Origin: an uncultured Anaerococcus sp.
GTDB taxonomy: Bacteria; Bacillota_A; Clostridia; Tissierellales; Peptoniphilaceae
Assembly (NCBI GenBank): GCA_945916625.1
Contig: CAMEGY010000037.1
Location: 1-8,100 of the forward strand
DNA: 8,100 nt
Reading direction: 5' to 3'
In this document: piece by piece, positions 6,730 to 8,100 of the stretch
Layout of the letters: each line of letters begins with the position of its first letter
How positions within the stretch are numbered: position 1 is the first letter of the stretch
Notes under the pieces: model-generated
Seen by the model: only the letters and a program-made list of their open reading frames with translations
Told to the model about the DNA's origin: nothing
Database searches by the model: none
Translations under genes and position numbers: made by a program

Positions 6730-6895
6730 ACTTATTTCCTAGTTTGCTCTTAAGGCTTGGCATTCCTAATTGGCTAATATTTTCACCAATCAAACAATAA
6801 AGTGATTTTCATCTATAAAGCCCCTAGCATTCTCACCAACCATGCCTCTCTGAAGGTTTTTTATAAATTACTCTTCTTTATATAGTCATTATTCT
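6725..6895 (-). promoter_or_regulatory. T-box riboswitch leader of ileS, isoleucine specifier AUC
   Basis: This leader senses uncharged tRNA-Ile and permits ileS transcription when charging is low. Stem I is recognisable on the minus strand. Its base helix is ATAAAG (6881-6876) with CTTTAT (6802-6797). The 5' side of the specifier loop carries AGTA (6872-6869), and the 3' side carries GAAA followed by ATC (6806-6804), an isoleucine codon. The distal part has the AGAGAG bulge (6851-6846), GCAT/ATGC, and the GGTTGGTGAG terminal-loop motif near 6842-6833. The T-box itself is AAGTGGACCG (around 6733-6724), leading into the terminator. The consensus TGGNACC is shortened here to TGGACC. I could not draw a convincing complete antiterminator by eye. 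The T-box class is clear; the details of its 3' part are less so. Confidence 0.88.
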
Positions 6896-6901
6896 CCATT
6901 T

Positions 6902-6929
6902 AATGTACTATTTTAGCCGTATTTGTCAA
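6902..6929 (-). promoter_or_regulatory. Promoter of the ileS T-box transcript
   Basis: A perfect TTGACA (6929-6924) lies 16 bases from TACATT (6907-6902), which matches four of six positions. Transcription would start near 6895, just before Stem I of the T-box. The -35 hexamer contains the TGA stop codon of the AMMECR1-like gene (6928-6926), and no terminator intervenes. Confidence 0.6.
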
Positions 6930-7417
6930 ATATGTCTTATGATCTTAAACTTTTCCATAGTGTAGATATCAAAGTCGTCCACATTTGCTATATCCTTTGC
7001 ATCTTCATACATCTGAAAGTCTGATTCATAATCTTCCCTAAAGACTATTGCAGGGTTATTGGCATAGGAAAGTAAAAGTCCCGAATAAACTCCAAAGTCT
7101 TCTATTTCTTCAATTTGCTCAACCTTATTTATCTCTAAAACCTGGATATAAATATCATCAAGGTCTTCCATTTTTAGGGCAAAGGCATTATCAAAAACAC
7201 CTAGATTGATAGTCTCATGGATTATATCAAGGGCAATATTGGCCCTAGTTGGATAAATCGATCCGGACCATTCCGTCCTATCGCCTTTGGTAATTTGAAC
7301 TAAGACTCCGTTATGGTTGTTCTTAAATTCTTCGTCATACTTATCAAGGAACTTGCCTGTCTCTAGATAATATCTTAGAGAATCAAAGGCAAGGTCTACA
7401 AATTTATCCTTATGCAT
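6926..7417 (-). CDS. Divergent AMMECR1-like protein
   Basis: A 163-residue cytoplasmic-looking protein with no signal or membrane segment. The central part resembles AMMECR1: GVLVQITKGDRTEWSGSI (37-54), the YPTRANIALDIIHETI block (55-70), then LKMEDLDDIYIQVLEI (81-96) and a QIEEIEDFGVYSGLLL stretch (101-116). These match the family order of 'GxFVTL', 'LRGCIG-xxPTRxNIAxxI', 'ELxDLxIxVxVL' and the strand that follows. The hallmark LRGCIG reads EWSGSI here, so its Arg and Cys are missing. AMMECR1 occurs in the three-part AmmeMemoRadiSam set (AMMECR1, Memo-like dioxygenase fold, radical SAM), but neither partner is in this window. It is probably translationally coupled to the peroxidase gene: its ATG overlaps that gene's end by 8 bases and GAGG lies about 9 bases upstream. 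The family call is by sequence pattern only, and the function is unknown. Confidence 0.65.
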   Translation of the reverse strand: MHKDKFVDLAFDSLRYYLETGKFLDKYDEEFKNNHNGVLVQITKGDRTEWSGSIYPTRANIALDIIHETINLGVFDNAFALKMEDLDDIYIQVLEINKVEQIEEIEDFGVYSGLLLSYANNPAIVFREDYESDFQMYEDAKDIANVDDFDIYTMEKFKIIRHI

Positions 7418-7892
7418 TAATCTCAGCCTCTATATCTTTTGCAATATTTGCTGGTTTCTTCATAGAATCATACCTTTTTACAACTCCGCCTTTTTTATTT
7501 ATCAAAAACTTGGTAAAGTTCCACCTAATATCCTTAGAAGATTTAGCTGGAATCTGATCTTTTAGAAAGGTGTAGAGTGGCGCTTCTTCTTCACCATTCA
7601 CATCAATTTTGTCAAAACGATTGAAGCTTGTACCGAAATTAAGCTCACAGAAACTATTGATTTCTTCGATTGTACCAGGAGCTTGACCTCCAAATTGGTT
7701 GCATGGGAAATCTAGGATTTCAAAACCCTGGTCCTTATATTTCTTATAAAGTTCTTCAAGGCCATCATATTGCTTTGTAAATCCACATTTTGTGGCAGTA
7801 TTTACTATAAGAAGAACCTTACCTTTGTATTTTTCAAGAGAAACTTCTTCGCCCTTGTCATTTTTTACTTTAAAATCATAAATTGTTGTCAT
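7410..7892 (-). CDS. Glutathione peroxidase-family thiol peroxidase (Cys type)
   Basis: A complete 160-residue Gpx-fold peroxidase, the normal bacterial length, cytoplasmic with no signal peptide. The peroxidatic site is NTATKCGFT (31-39) with Cys36 in place of selenocysteine. FPCNQFGGQ (62-70) and WNFTKF (124-129) supply the other members of the catalytic tetrad, Gln70, Trp124 and Asn125. Cys64 and Cys82 sit at the positions of the middle and resolving cysteines of thioredoxin-dependent Gpx enzymes. That makes reduction by thioredoxin more likely than by glutathione; this is inferred from the family. It would reduce hydrogen peroxide or organic hydroperoxides, useful to an anaerobe meeting oxygen. 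AGAGGAG 5-6 bases before the ATG supports the start. It heads a two-gene unit with the AMMECR1-like gene. I see no clear PerR box or well-formed promoter in the leader, only a TATAAA at 7967-7962 without a good -35. Confidence 0.96.
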   Translation of the reverse strand: MTTIYDFKVKNDKGEEVSLEKYKGKVLLIVNTATKCGFTKQYDGLEELYKKYKDQGFEILDFPCNQFGGQAPGTIEEINSFCELNFGTSFNRFDKIDVNGEEEAPLYTFLKDQIPAKSSKDIRWNFTKFLINKKGGVVKRYDSMKKPANIAKDIEAEINA

Positions 7893-7982
7893 ATCTACTC
7901 CTCTATTATCATCACTATTACTGTACGGTTTTCCCCACTAAATTCAGCCTTTTCTCTATATTTTATAGGAAATTATCAAAAG

Positions 7983-8002
7983 AAAAAGAGCCCCAAAAGG
8001 CT
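7983..8002 (-). terminator. Probable weak intrinsic terminator of the upstream gene
   Basis: On the minus strand, AGCC (8002-7999) and GGCT (7992-7989) pair around a short T/G loop, extendable by a T-G pair. CTTTTTCTTTT follows. Flanking AAGAAGAA and TTTTTCTTT may lengthen the helix and make it bidirectional. It would end a transcript entering from the right edge. Confidence 0.5.
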
Positions 8003-8026
8003 AATTCTTCTTAAACTTTTTTGCAA

Positions 8027-8050
8027 GGCCTGGAATGGTTGGACCAGGCC
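8027..8050 (-). repeat. Perfect inverted repeat of unknown role
   Basis: GGCCTGG (8027-8033) and CCAGGCC (8044-8050) are perfect 7-base inverted arms around a 10-base spacer. The arms are GC-rich in an AT-rich setting. Neither strand has a T-run after the hairpin, so it is not an ordinary intrinsic terminator. It lies between the last possible reading frames entering from the right edge and the weak terminator at 7983-8002. It could be a 3'-end stabilising hairpin, a regulatory site, or chance. Confidence 0.5.
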
Positions 8051-8100
8051 ATTAAAAAGGAGAGTTTGTATAGGTTGATATTAGTCTAAAAGAGCTTTTT

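Noticed and set aside
7410..7892. Selenoprotein glutathione peroxidase
   Set aside because: The catalytic position is a Cys codon (residue 36), not an in-frame TGA, so no selenocysteine machinery is implied.
7893..7980. PerR-type operator before the peroxidase gene
   Set aside because: AT-rich stretches such as TTTGATAATTTCC and TATAAAATATAG were compared with the PerR palindrome, but no acceptable two-armed match was found.
7770..8078. Plus-strand open frame of 102 codons crossing the gpx start and leader
   Set aside because: It overlaps the conserved N-terminal part of the peroxidase, runs through the leader, terminator and inverted repeat, and resembles no family I know.
1..8100. CRISPR arrays, tRNA or rRNA genes, insertion sequences
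   Set aside because: No spaced direct repeats, cloverleaf-type sequences, transposase-like frames or paired terminal repeats were seen on either strand.

Overview
The window comes from an AT-rich, low-GC Gram-positive (Firmicutes-type) bacterium. Supporting evidence is a T-box leader before an aminoacyl-tRNA synthetase gene, AGGAG-type ribosome binding sites, short intrinsic terminators, and a FemAB-type peptidoglycan branching enzyme. A clostridial or Peptoniphilaceae-like anaerobic coccus (Anaerococcus or a relative) would fit, but that placement is inference. Every gene I can support lies on the minus strand, so transcription runs from high to low coordinates.

In transcription order, 8100-7893 holds the end region of an off-window transcription unit: a perfect inverted repeat and a weak terminator, then the leader of the next gene. 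A two-gene unit follows: a cysteine-type glutathione peroxidase (7892-7410) and an overlapping, divergent AMMECR1-like protein (7417-6926). A consensus -35 box that includes the stop codon of the AMMECR1-like gene then starts the ileS transcript. Its leader (about 6895-6685) is a T-box riboswitch with an AUC isoleucine specifier and a terminator hairpin. ileS (6684-3565) encodes a 1039-residue IleRS2-type isoleucyl-tRNA synthetase whose class I HIGH signature reads GIHH, and it ends at its own terminator. A NUDIX hydrolase gene (3494-3045) has a promoter interleaved with that terminator and ends at a strong terminator.

A separate promoter at about 2941-2913 drives the last operon, which runs off the left edge: a FemAB-family aminoacyl-tRNA-dependent transferase (2861-1830), a MacB/LolD-like ABC ATPase (1849-1145), a protein with two Ig-like domains and a C-terminal membrane anchor (1144-161), and an FtsX/MacB-type permease (150 onward, partial). 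The genes overlap or abut, so they are probably translationally coupled. The layout suggests a cell-envelope module combining peptidoglycan cross-bridge modification with an ABC export or mechanotransmission complex.

The points most worth a second look are the swapped GIHH motif in IleRS (associated with very high mupirocin resistance), the shortened T-box bulge, the apparently signal-less surface-type protein in the ABC operon, and the solo AMMECR1-like protein lacking the family signature next to a peroxidase.
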